Notes under the pieces: generated by a model
Told to the model about the DNA's origin: nothing
Database searches by the model: none
Seen by the model: only the letters and a program-made list of their open reading frames with translations
Made by a program: the position numbers and the translations under genes
In this document: positions 1 through 5,408 of the stretch, in pieces
Numbering within the stretch: the stretch's first letter is position 1
How the letters are laid out: every line of letters begins with the position of its first letter
Source: Actinomycetes bacterium
GTDB taxonomy: Bacteria > Actinomycetota > Acidimicrobiia > Spongiisociales > UBA5794
Direction of reading: 5' to 3'
DNA: 8,315 nt
Assembly: GCA_023336855.1 (NCBI GenBank)
Contig: JAMBLK010000212.1
Location: forward strand, 1-8,315

Positions 1-896
1 ACCGACCCGGCGTACATCGCGACAAGCGGCGTTCCGTAGGCGGCGGCCATGTCAGTTCCCTTGTGGGTGCGCCCGCCCGAACGCGCGGCGCCCCAGGTGT
101 CCACGAACCACGTGTTCCCGGCGACCGGGCAGACGACGCCGGTGGTCGAGCTCGTCGGAAGCCCGGCGGCGGCGGTCGAAGACCGTGCGGATTCACCTTG
201 ATTTGCCGCGGTAGCGGCTGCGGCTGCGGCTCTGCGTCGCGCGGCCTCGGCCTCTGCCTTTCGTCGTAGCTCGGCCCGATACTCCTCGACGACGTCCCGA
301 TAATCGTGCTCGGCGGCCTCGAGCACCCGCTCGGCGTGAACTCGGGCATCTTCGAGGCGCACCGTCTCGGCTTGTTGCGCGACGAGAAGTTCCTCAACTC
401 TCGCCTGTCCCTCGTCCAGCTCTGCCAGGAGGCGCTCCATCTCCCGATTCACGGCGGAGAGTCGAATCAGTTTCTCGACGTCGTACGCAGCTGCGTTCTC
501 AATGAGTGCCTGGCTGCCTACGAGATCCTGGAGACTGTCGACCGACATCGCTGTCGTCACCAGTCCAGTGCCCGAGTTGACGTAGGCTTCGAGCACGATC
601 TCGCGAGCGATCTCCTCAAGGTCGGCGACCTCGTCTCCGTACGTAGTGATCTGGGTGTCGAGGCGACCGATCGTGACCTCGAGTTCGTGTAGCTCTTCGC
701 CGATCGCTTCGAGCGCGGCGATCGCGGCACCGACGGCCTCGTTGGCATCAACGAGATCCTGATAGGCGTGCGCCCGTTCCGCGTCGGCGCTCTCGACATC
801 GGCTTTCGTCTGGGCAAGGGCCGGGAGTGCCGCGAGAACAACGAAGGCGACAACGAGTGTCAGCAGAATGGCGCGGGTTCGGATCAGTTCGAGCAT
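1..896 (-). CDS. Secreted coiled-coil M23 family metallopeptidase (3' end cut by window edge)
   Basis: The frame starts at an ATG at 896 and stays open to base 1, giving 298 codons with no stop, so the C-terminus lies outside the window. Residues 1-28 form a signal peptide: short basic start, hydrophobic LLTLVVAFVVLAAL, cleavage probably after ALA at 28. There is no lipobox Cys. Residues about 30-225 are Glu/Ala/Leu/Arg-rich with coiled-coil character, ending in a basic Ala-rich stretch and a Ser/Thr/Ala linker. From about residue 255 a LytM/M23 domain begins, with HKGTD giving two expected zinc ligands, His278 and Asp282; the later HxH ligands would lie beyond the edge. This architecture resembles EnvC/NlpD-like murein hydrolases or their activators. 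The gene follows lspA by 13 bp on the same strand and has no clear Shine-Dalgarno, so translation is probably coupled to lspA. Whether the domain is active cannot be judged from the visible part. Confidence 0.85.
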   Translation of the reverse strand, partial: MLELIRTRAILLTLVVAFVVLAALPALAQTKADVESADAERAHAYQDLVDANEAVGAAIAALEAIGEELHELEVTIGRLDTQITTYGDEVADLEEIAREIVLEAYVNSGTGLVTTAMSVDSLQDLVGSQALIENAAAYDVEKLIRLSAVNREMERLLAELDEGQARVEELLVAQQAETVRLEDARVHAERVLEAAEHDYRDVVEEYRAELRRKAEAEAARRRAAAAAATAANQGESARSSTAAAGLPTSSTTGVVCPVAGNTWFVDTWGAARSGGRTHKGTDMAAAYGTPLVAMYAGS

Positions 897-909
897 GTGG
901 GCGACGACG

Positions 910-1449
910 CTACTCAGGCCGATGGGCTACTGGCTCGGTGTCGTCGGATCTGACGAAGAAGAGCAATGTGATCGCGCCGGTGAGGAGGAACACATCCGCG
1001 AGGTTGAACGTGATACGGCCGAGGGAGATCCAGTCGACCACTGCACCGGGTAGAAAGAGGTGGCGGTCCTGGAAACGGTCGACGAGGTTGCCCATCGCTC
1101 CGCCCGCGAGGAGGCCGTAGGCGAGCATCGTGACGACGTCGGGCCCACGGGCGGAGCGGAACGCCATGATGATGACACCGATCGTCGCGATCACGATGGC
1201 TGCGGTGGGGGCGGGGAAGCCCATCAAGATGCCCCGGTTGGCGACGAGATGCAGGTGCAGAGCGCCGAAGGTGACGGAACCCGTGCTGAGGGCGTGGAGT
1301 GCGATCTCCTTGCTGGTCTGGTCGATGGCCAGCGCCCCGATGATGGTGGCCGCCAGAAGCCAGCGCGTGCTGGGAAGACGTCGGTGTCGGACGCGTACCC
1401 GGCCGCGGCCTCCGTCGGAAGGAGCGGTGATTCTTTGCGTTGTTGTCAT
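910..1449 (-). CDS. lspA: Lipoprotein signal peptidase (signal peptidase II)
   Basis: The product (179 aa) is a membrane aspartyl protease that cleaves the signal peptide of prolipoproteins before the lipidated Cys. The LspA motifs are all present: DQTSK at 43-47, NRG at 71-73, GGAMGNLVDR at 116-125 with catalytic Asp124, and the FNLAD block at 148-152 with catalytic Asp152. There are about four hydrophobic segments, at roughly 30-45, 59-78, 83-98 and 146-166, preceded by a basic 29-residue cytoplasmic tail. I chose the ATG at 1449 because it lies just downstream of the -10 of a MerR-type promoter; the frame is open to 1677, but the longer versions would start inside or upstream of that promoter. 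There is little room for a leader. LspA encoded next to metal-resistance genes is known from the pbr lead operon (PbrC), so this may be a dedicated rather than housekeeping copy; that is inference. Confidence 0.93.
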   Translation of the reverse strand: MTTTQRITAPSDGGRGRVRVRHRRLPSTRWLLAATIIGALAIDQTSKEIALHALSTGSVTFGALHLHLVANRGILMGFPAPTAAIVIATIGVIIMAFRSARGPDVVTMLAYGLLAGGAMGNLVDRFQDRHLFLPGAVVDWISLGRITFNLADVFLLTGAITLLFFVRSDDTEPVAHRPE

Positions 1450-1458
1450 AGGGGACCC

Positions 1459-1490
1459 ATTATCAACCATCCAGTCGAGGGGAAGGTCAA
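1459..1490 (-). promoter_or_regulatory. MerR-type promoter/operator for lspA
   Basis: On the minus strand there is a -35 TTGACC (1485-1490), a 20-bp spacer and a -10 GATAAT (1459-1464). The spacer carries the core CTTCCCCTCGACTGGATGG, an imperfect dyad. A 19-20 bp spacer with a dyad between the hexamers is the mark of promoters that MerR-family activators untwist. The expected transcription start falls almost on the lspA ATG at 1449, implying a leaderless or nearly leaderless mRNA. The core matches two other sites in this window. Confidence 0.8.
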
Positions 1491-1665
1491 ATCTGTGATT
1501 GCCGGAGTTGCGCTGCTGTGGGTCGGCCGCACCCGTTCTGAACACCGCGGTCGGATCGATCATTCCCGGATCGGTGGTTCGGCGCGGGGTATCGACGAGA
1601 CGGTGGTGGGCTTGCCGCGTGGAGCGGTGAGGGCTGTTCGTAGATGATCGGGAACGAGCAATCAC

Positions 1666-1697
1666 TTGACCTTCCATTCGAGGGGAAGGCCTAGGGT
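1666..1697 (+). promoter_or_regulatory. MerR-type promoter/operator for the HesB-like gene
   Basis: On the plus strand there is a -35 TTGACC (1666-1671), a 20-bp spacer and a weak -10 TAGGGT (1692-1697). The spacer opens with the best dyad of the three sites, CCTTCCATTCGAGGGGAAGG (1670-1689), in which 8 of 10 base pairs are symmetric. Read on the other strand, the core CTTCCCCTCGAATGGAAGG matches 17 of 19 bases of the lspA operator, so it is turned around relative to its promoter. The poor -10 fits a promoter that needs an activator. The gene start at 1729 is about 31 bp downstream, with GGAGAAGAG just before the ATG. Confidence 0.78.
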
Positions 1698-1728
1698 CAC
1701 ACGAAGACCCCTACCAACTGGAGAAGAG

Positions 1729-2061
1729 ATGATCACGATCACGCCCGAGGCGCAACGGAAACTGGCGGATGTCGTTGATGCCCAAGACACCGCGTCCGGA
1801 GTACGGGTGGCGGTGGTTCGTGGCCCTCACGGATGTGTCCACGGTTGGAAACTCGAACTGGTCGACGGCCAGCGGGATGAGGATCTCATGTTCGCCTACG
1901 GAACGTTGCAGGTCGTCATGGAGTCGGAACTCGCCGAGGCGCTCGAGGACGCCACGATCGACTATCGCGAGGACGGCACCGCCATCGGCTTCAAGATCGA
2001 TGTCCCTGAATCCGAGACTGCAGGGAGTCACGGTGATCAAGGTGGCTGCGGCAACCATTGA
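1729..2061 (+). CDS. HesB/IscA-fold (A-type Fe-S carrier-like) protein
   Basis: This 110-aa protein has the family's opening ITPEAQRKLADVV, then a central GPHGCVHGWKLELV carrying Cys36, then VVMESELAEALEDATIDYREDGTAIGFKIDVPE, which lines up with the usual '..LDGATIDY....GF.I.NP' of A-type carriers. Canonical IscA/SufA/ErpA proteins use three Cys, one central and a C-terminal CxC in a CGCG-type end. Here only Cys36 and one C-terminal Cys107 (GGCGNH) are seen, with His101 and His110 near the tail. It may therefore bind a cluster or metal differently or have another role. The ATG at 1729 is preceded by a GGAGAAGAG ribosome site and lies downstream of a MerR-type promoter, both of which support this start over the longer open frame. 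The methyltransferase gene follows after 84 bp. Fold assignment is fairly sure; function is not. Confidence 0.78.
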   Translation: MITITPEAQRKLADVVDAQDTASGVRVAVVRGPHGCVHGWKLELVDGQRDEDLMFAYGTLQVVMESELAEALEDATIDYREDGTAIGFKIDVPESETAGSHGDQGGCGNH

Positions 2062-2145
2062 TCAGCCGATTCCACCGGACCGATCGTGTGACTCCAACAG
2101 ATGGATTCTGAGTGTCGAACTCGCTCAAGTTGAGAGGGACGGTGG

Positions 2146-2796
2146 GTGACGGTTATGGAACATGAACCAGAAGACATGGCAACGGAGCAGTCTGACGTGA
2201 CGCGCCGCTACAACCGCATGGCGCGCATCTACGACGTCTACGACGCGCCGATGGAGATGATGGGCACGAAGGCCCGGCGTGAGCGCCTCGTAGGGAACAC
2301 CAGCGGAGCCGTGCTCGAGGTTGGTGTCGGCACTGGGAAGAACCTCCCCTACTACCCCGAGAACGTCGAGGTCACCGGTATCGACGTGTCGTCAGAGATG
2401 CTGGCCAGAGCGAGGGGTCGTGCCGGGTCTCTTCGCTCGGAGGCCGAACTCATCGAGGCGGATGTGCAGAACCTCCCGTTCGATGATGAGACGTTCGACG
2501 CCGCGGTCGGCACGTGTGTGTTCTGTTCGGTCGCCGACCCCGTGCGAGGGCTGCGCGAACTCGGACGAGTGGTCCGACCCGATGGCCGGATCCTCCTGCT
2601 CGAACACGTCCGGCCCAGGAACCGCATCCTGGGTCGTCTCGCCGATGCGGCAACCGTGTTCACGAGACGGGTCTTCGGATTCCGCGCGAACCGGCGGACC
2701 GAGGAGAACGTGGCTGCCGCCGGCCTCGAGATCCTCGAAGTCAACCGCAACGGGATCTGGCGCGAAATCGTTGCCCGGCCCCGACCATCCGCCTGA
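2146..2796 (+). CDS. Class I SAM-dependent methyltransferase (UbiE/METTL7-like)
   Basis: This 216-aa protein has a Rossmann methyltransferase domain. Motif I is LEVGVGTGKN at 57-66, the acidic residue closing strand 2 is Asp80 (TGIDVS), motif II surrounds Asp106 (EADVQNLPF), and the later block GTCVFCSVADP (122-132) precedes RVVRPDGRILLLEH (141-154). The CSV-x-DP plus RPGG-type plus EH pattern recalls the Methyltransf_11 group that includes bacterial phospholipid N-methyltransferases and animal METTL7/TMT1 thiol methyltransferases. The substrate cannot be read from the sequence. Start: GTG at 2146, 7 nt after GAGAGGG; an in-frame ATG at 2155 is possible but too far from that site. It probably shares the MerR-type transcript of the HesB-like gene. 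The C-terminal part, with FTRRVFGFRANRRTEE, is basic and could touch a membrane or an acidic substrate. Confidence 0.85.
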   Translation: MTVMEHEPEDMATEQSDVTRRYNRMARIYDVYDAPMEMMGTKARRERLVGNTSGAVLEVGVGTGKNLPYYPENVEVTGIDVSSEMLARARGRAGSLRSEAELIEADVQNLPFDDETFDAAVGTCVFCSVADPVRGLRELGRVVRPDGRILLLEHVRPRNRILGRLADAATVFTRRVFGFRANRRTEENVAAAGLEILEVNRNGIWREIVARPRPSA

Positions 2797-2829
2797 AGCC
2801 CGGTTCTCCTTCCGCCGCTCGCTCGGGCT

Positions 2830-2871
2830 ACCCGGCGATCACCCGCTGCGGTGACCCGGGTCGGGTTTCTT
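2830..2871 (+). terminator. Probable intrinsic terminator after the methyltransferase
   Basis: The outer arms ACCCGG (2830-2835) and CCGGGT (2856-2861) pair, and the inner arms TCACC (2839-2843) and GGTGA (2850-2854) pair around a 6-nt loop. A T-rich tract, CGGGTTTCTT, follows. The tract is short and interrupted, so this is moderate evidence. It lies between convergent genes, 34 bp after the methyltransferase stop, and has a T-run only in the plus direction. A weaker AGCCCG...CGGGCT pair (2797-2829) lies just before it. Confidence 0.5.
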
Positions 2872-2901
2872 GCGGCATGCAAGAGAGGATGGTCCGCGCC
2901 C

Positions 2902-3510
2902 TCAAGCCGGAGCTCCGAGGTCGGCGAGCAGGCGGTCGAGAGGAACGAACATCTCCGCGTAGTGCTTGACCCACTTGATCTGACCCTGTTGATCAACGAG
3001 GGCGAAGCTGTGGCTCGGTCGATCCTGGTGTCCGTAGACGCCGATCATGTCGTAGGCCTCAGACACCGACCGGTCCGCGTCGATGAGGATCGGAGTCACG
3101 ATCCCAAAGCGTTGCGCCTCGGTAGCCACCCGGGGTGCGGGATCCACCATCACCGGAACCAGGGTGATCCCCTGCTCGGCAAGGTCGTCAGCGATCTCCG
3201 GTATCTGGTGGAAACATCCGTCGCACCCAGGGCCCATCGAGAAGTAGAGCAGAGCGTCCCCGTTAGCGAGCACACCGTCGAGAGTCTGACGGCTTCCATC
3301 GGCGGTCGGAAGATCGAAGCCGGGTGCCGGCGATCCGATCGCATCATCGCTGCCGGAGTCGTCGCCGCCTCCGAGCAGCATGACCGCTGCCAAAGCGAAG
3401 ACGGGAACGGCGATCGCCGCCCAACTCCACCATGACGGTCGCCGCCTCGTCCTAGCGTTCGCCTTGGCCTGTGTGTCCGACCGTTTCTGCGGTCTCGTGT
3501 TTCTGCTCAT
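2902..3510 (-). CDS. Membrane-anchored TlpA/AhpC-like thioredoxin-fold protein
   Basis: This 202-aa protein has a basic N-terminus (residues 1-27), one membrane anchor at about 28-47 (WWSWAAIAVPVFALAAVMLL), a Gly/Asp/Ser linker, then a thioredoxin-fold domain outside the membrane. The domain starts with IGSPAPGFDLPTADGSRQTL, typical of redoxin/TlpA proteins. The active site is GPGCDGCF with Cys96 and Cys99; Pro165 (DRPSHSFALVD) is a candidate for the cis-Pro. It is expected to reduce disulfides or oxidised or metal-blocked thiols on the outer face, taking electrons from the neighbouring CcdA. The ATG at 3510 has a strong AGGAGGGG 6 nt upstream. The gene starts inside the end of ccdA, overlapping it by 59 bp. 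A longer open frame to 3705 lies within ccdA and is not needed. Confidence 0.85.
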   Translation of the reverse strand: MSRNTRPQKRSDTQAKANARTRRRPSWWSWAAIAVPVFALAAVMLLGGGDDSGSDDAIGSPAPGFDLPTADGSRQTLDGVLANGDALLYFSMGPGCDGCFHQIPEIADDLAEQGITLVPVMVDPAPRVATEAQRFGIVTPILIDADRSVSEAYDMIGVYGHQDRPSHSFALVDQQGQIKWVKHYAEMFVPLDRLLADLGAPA

Positions 3511-4402
3511 GGCAATCCCCTCCTGAAGCGGATTCGTCAAGTGTGTCGGGCTTTCGTCGTCGACCTGAGATGGCCACCGCCGCTGCGGCGACCCCGACCA
3601 GGGCGAGGCCGATGACGACGTCCGAGACCGGATCGAGCCAGCCCACCAACGGTGCGAGGCGGTCCTGGAGCCAGGTCCCGATTGTGACCTGGGCGGTCGG
3701 GGCAAGGGTCGTCCCGGTCATCCCGATGACGACCAGCGCGACGCCCATTGCGCTGAACATCGATGCGGCTACGAGGTCGAGGGTCGTCACCGTCAGCGTC
3801 CGGCCGGCCAGGCGGAGGCGCCGCTCCTTGCCTCTGAGCTGATCCCGGCCCTTGGGGCCAAGGCGATCCCAGGCGAGAGCGAGCAGGACGAGCGGGAATA
3901 CCATCCCGAACACGTACGCCAGGCCGATTCCGACGCCCTGGATGAGGGTGGGTGCGACGGCTGACAGCGTGAGAACTCCTGCGAGAACGGGGGCGCAGCA
4001 TGCGGACGCCGCGCCGGAGAAGACTCCGAGGACGAAGACTCCGCCTGAGTCGGTGCGTTGCACGTCCGGGGATCCGCGCATGATCGGAAGGGTCCAGCCC
4101 CGACCGGAGAGCGCAAGACCAGCGAGGACCAGCATCAGTATGCCGCCGGCGACGTAGGTTGCGCTGTGGTACCGCAGTAGGCCGCGTGTGAGGATCCCGA
4201 GCCCGAGTGTGATCGGGATCAGCACGACGGCGATGCCGGCAGCGAAGACCAACGTGAGTGGCACCAACCGCCATCGGCTGTTCCGGACCGCCGCGGCCAG
4301 ATAGGCGGGGAACAGCACCACGATGCAGCACGGTGCGAAGAGTGCGACCGAGCCTGCCAGGAAGGCGGCGATGAGGGATCCGCCGAGGAATACGCCTTCC
4401 AC
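3452..4402 (-). CDS. ccdA: CcdA-like membrane thiol/disulfide electron carrier with vicinal Cys pairs
   Basis: This 316-aa integral membrane protein has about six or seven hydrophobic segments (roughly 8-38, 46-72, 80-99, 121-150, 153-178, 205-230, 258-279). The two halves each carry the CcdA/DsbD-type cysteine site: FAPCCIVVLFPAY at 23-34 and SACCAPVLAG at 133-142. CcdA moves electrons from cytoplasmic thioredoxin-like proteins to thiol proteins outside the membrane. Most family members have one key Cys per half; here each half has a CC pair (25/26 and 135/136), which also recalls the Cys pair in the first helix of MerT mercury transporters. Start: GTG at 4402, the only good choice, since an in-frame stop lies at 4436-4438. 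It follows the glutaredoxin-like gene by 33 bp. The C-terminal tail (about 281-316) is hydrophilic and is encoded partly by the overlap with the next gene. Confidence 0.85.
   Translation of the reverse strand: MEGVFLGGSLIAAFLAGSVALFAPCCIVVLFPAYLAAAVRNSRWRLVPLTLVFAAGIAVVLIPITLGLGILTRGLLRYHSATYVAGGILMLVLAGLALSGRGWTLPIMRGSPDVQRTDSGGVFVLGVFSGAASACCAPVLAGVLTLSAVAPTLIQGVGIGLAYVFGMVFPLVLLALAWDRLGPKGRDQLRGKERRLRLAGRTLTVTTLDLVAASMFSAMGVALVVIGMTGTTLAPTAQVTIGTWLQDRLAPLVGWLDPVSDVVIGLALVGVAAAAVAISGRRRKPDTLDESASGGDCHEQKHETAETVGHTGQGER
3517..3524 (-). promoter_or_regulatory. Strong Shine-Dalgarno inside ccdA
   Basis: AGGAGGGG lies 6 nt before the ATG at 3510. It fixes the start of the TlpA-like gene inside the ccdA coding region and allows independent or coupled initiation. 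Confidence 0.75.
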
Positions 4403-4435
4403 GTCAACGGCCCCCGCTTGTCGAAGGCCCGGTAA

Positions 4436-4735
4436 TCATCGGGGGAGGTCCGGTTCGATCATTGCGTCGAGCGCCTTCGTGAGCTTTCGCCGCGAGATCC
4501 GTCCGTGTCCGAAGTAGTCGCCCTCGATCAGGAGCACAGGAGGAAACGGCACCCGGAAACGTGCGGCGATGTCTGCACCCTCGTCGCTCTGCAAAGCGAC
4601 CTCACGGATCGCGATCCGGTACCGTGCTCTGAGATCCTCGAGGAGTTCCGCGGCGTCGTTGCAGAAGTGGCACCGGGGTGCAGTGACCAACACGACATCG
4701 ACCCTGCTCTGGCCGGACCGGTCAGGAGCGCGCAT
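4436..4735 (-). CDS. Small glutaredoxin/thioredoxin-like CxxC protein
   Basis: This 99-aa protein has no signal peptide or membrane segment, so it is probably cytoplasmic. It has a thioredoxin-fold pattern: strand VDVVLVTAP (12-20), active site RCHFCND with Cys22 and Cys25 at the head of a helix (CNDAAELLEDL), then a second strand (IAIREVAL) and FRVPFPPVLLIEG (60-72), which contains the probable cis-Pro turn. CHFC differs from thioredoxin CGPC and glutaredoxin CPYC. As first gene of the operon with ccdA and the TlpA-like gene, it is a likely cytoplasmic electron donor to CcdA. Direct metal binding is the alternative. The ATG at 4735 has GGAGG 10 nt upstream. The operon's MerR-type promoter lies 52 bp upstream of the start codon. 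Confidence 0.82.
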   Translation of the reverse strand: MRAPDRSGQSRVDVVLVTAPRCHFCNDAAELLEDLRARYRIAIREVALQSDEGADIAARFRVPFPPVLLIEGDYFGHGRISRRKLTKALDAMIEPDLPR

Positions 4736-4786
4736 GAGTTGACAACCTCCGTCGTGATCGATGTCCTGGCTCGCTTCGATGCCGCG

Positions 4787-4818
4787 ATCGTATGCCTTCC
4801 ACCCGAGGGGAATGTCAA
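4787..4818 (-). promoter_or_regulatory. MerR-type promoter/operator of the thiol-redox operon
   Basis: On the minus strand there is a perfect -35 TTGACA (4813-4818), a 20-bp spacer and a -10 TACGAT (4787-4792). The spacer holds ATTCCCCTCGGGTGGAAGG, an imperfect dyad nearly the same as the lspA and HesB operators. It lies in the 110-bp gap between merR (plus) and the glutaredoxin-like gene (minus), the classical position for a MerR operator, so it probably also autoregulates merR. Confidence 0.85.
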
Positions 4819-4845
4819 GGGCCTATTTGGGATAGGCTTCAGGTC

Positions 4846-5316
4846 ATGAAGATCGGAGAACTCGGTACACGAACCGGAGTGTCGGCCAAGACGATCCGTT
4901 ACTACGAGGAGATCGAACTGCTTCCCGAGCCGGAGCGTGCTCCGAACGGGTACCGCGAGTACCGGGATGATGCCGTGCTGCGTTTGCAGTTCATCCGGGA
5001 TGCTCAGGCGACGGGGTTGACGCTCACCGAGATCGCCTCCATCCTCGATCTCAGGAGCGAGGGTGAAGGGACGTGCCAGCACGTCATCGAACTGCTCGAA
5101 CGGCACCTCGATGACCTCGATCGACACATCGAGAGCCTCCAGACAACGCGCGGTCAACTCGTCGCTCTCACCGAGCGAGCGAAAGGTCTCAATCCTGAGG
5201 AGTGCACGGACCCCAACCGATGTCAGACGATCGGCGTCGGCGTCGGCCTGGATGCGTCGCCGGGGATGCGTACCGACCACCTCCATACACCGAAGCACGG
5301 TCACTCGCGCTTCTAA
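4846..5316 (+). CDS. MerR-family metal-responsive transcriptional activator
   Basis: This 156-aa protein has an N-terminal winged helix-turn-helix, MKIGELGTRTGVSAKTIRYYEE (1-22), with the wing motif NGYREY (34-39), matching MerR/CueR/ZntR regulators. A long dimerisation helix runs at about 78-113. Cys77 (GTCQHV) sits just before that helix, and Cys120 and Cys126 (ECTDPNRCQ) form the C-terminal metal loop. The three-Cys layout resembles MerR and ZntR more than the two-Cys CueR, though the loop has 5 residues between its Cys rather than 7-8. The tail is His-rich (HLHTPKHGH, 145-153). The inducing metal is uncertain: copper is favoured by neighbours, while Hg, Pb or Zn remain possible. The ATG at 4846 gives the correct MerR N-terminus; the 18 extra codons upstream are rejected. 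There is no good Shine-Dalgarno, and a weak TAGGCT 7 nt before the ATG suggests a leaderless mRNA. Confidence 0.93.
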   Translation: MKIGELGTRTGVSAKTIRYYEEIELLPEPERAPNGYREYRDDAVLRLQFIRDAQATGLTLTEIASILDLRSEGEGTCQHVIELLERHLDDLDRHIESLQTTRGQLVALTERAKGLNPEECTDPNRCQTIGVGVGLDASPGMRTDHLHTPKHGHSRF

Positions 5317-5408
5317 CGATGGACGCGTGCTGAGAGTCTTCGCGTCATCGGACGGCGCGGTCCCGATCGAACGTGTTGGGGACGGCGCGTCCGCCGTTCG
5401 CGGCGCTC
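5317..5408. other. Convergent intergenic gap with small hairpin
   Basis: No gene is seen here. GGACGGCGCG occurs twice (5350-5359 and 5380-5389); the second copy forms the hairpin GGACG-GCG-CGTCC (5380-5392). No T-run follows on either strand, so a terminator role for merR or for the oxidase gene is possible but unproven. Confidence 0.3.

Noticed and set aside
306..692. Plus-strand 128-codon open frame opposite the M23 peptidase
   Set aside because: The minus strand encodes a signal peptide, coiled coil and M23 motif continuously through this region.
1060..1647. Plus-strand 195-codon open frame opposite lspA
   Set aside because: It is antisense to a gene with complete LspA motifs; the product is low-complexity Gly/Asp/Arg with no known pattern, as expected in GC-rich DNA.
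1450..1677. N-terminal extension of lspA to 1677 (76 more codons)
   Set aside because: It would cover the MerR-type promoter for lspA and overlap the opposite promoter; the extra sequence is not LspA-like, and the ATG at 1449 suits the promoter position.
2352..2996. Minus-strand 214-codon open frame opposite the methyltransferase
   Set aside because: Arg/Ser-rich shadow product; the opposite frame has clear SAM-binding motifs.
2851..3435. Plus-strand 194-codon open frame opposite the TlpA-like gene
   Set aside because: It is antisense to the CxxC thioredoxin-fold gene, which has a strong ribosome site; it also begins inside the terminator hairpin.
3537..4331. Minus-strand 264-codon open frame within ccdA
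   Set aside because: Frame-shifted shadow with Arg/Pro/His-rich product; the true frame gives a regular membrane protein with Cys sites.
4528..5304. Possible 258-codon minus-strand gene opposite merR
   Set aside because: It lies opposite the MerR helix-turn-helix gene and crosses the divergent promoter; no recognisable domain.
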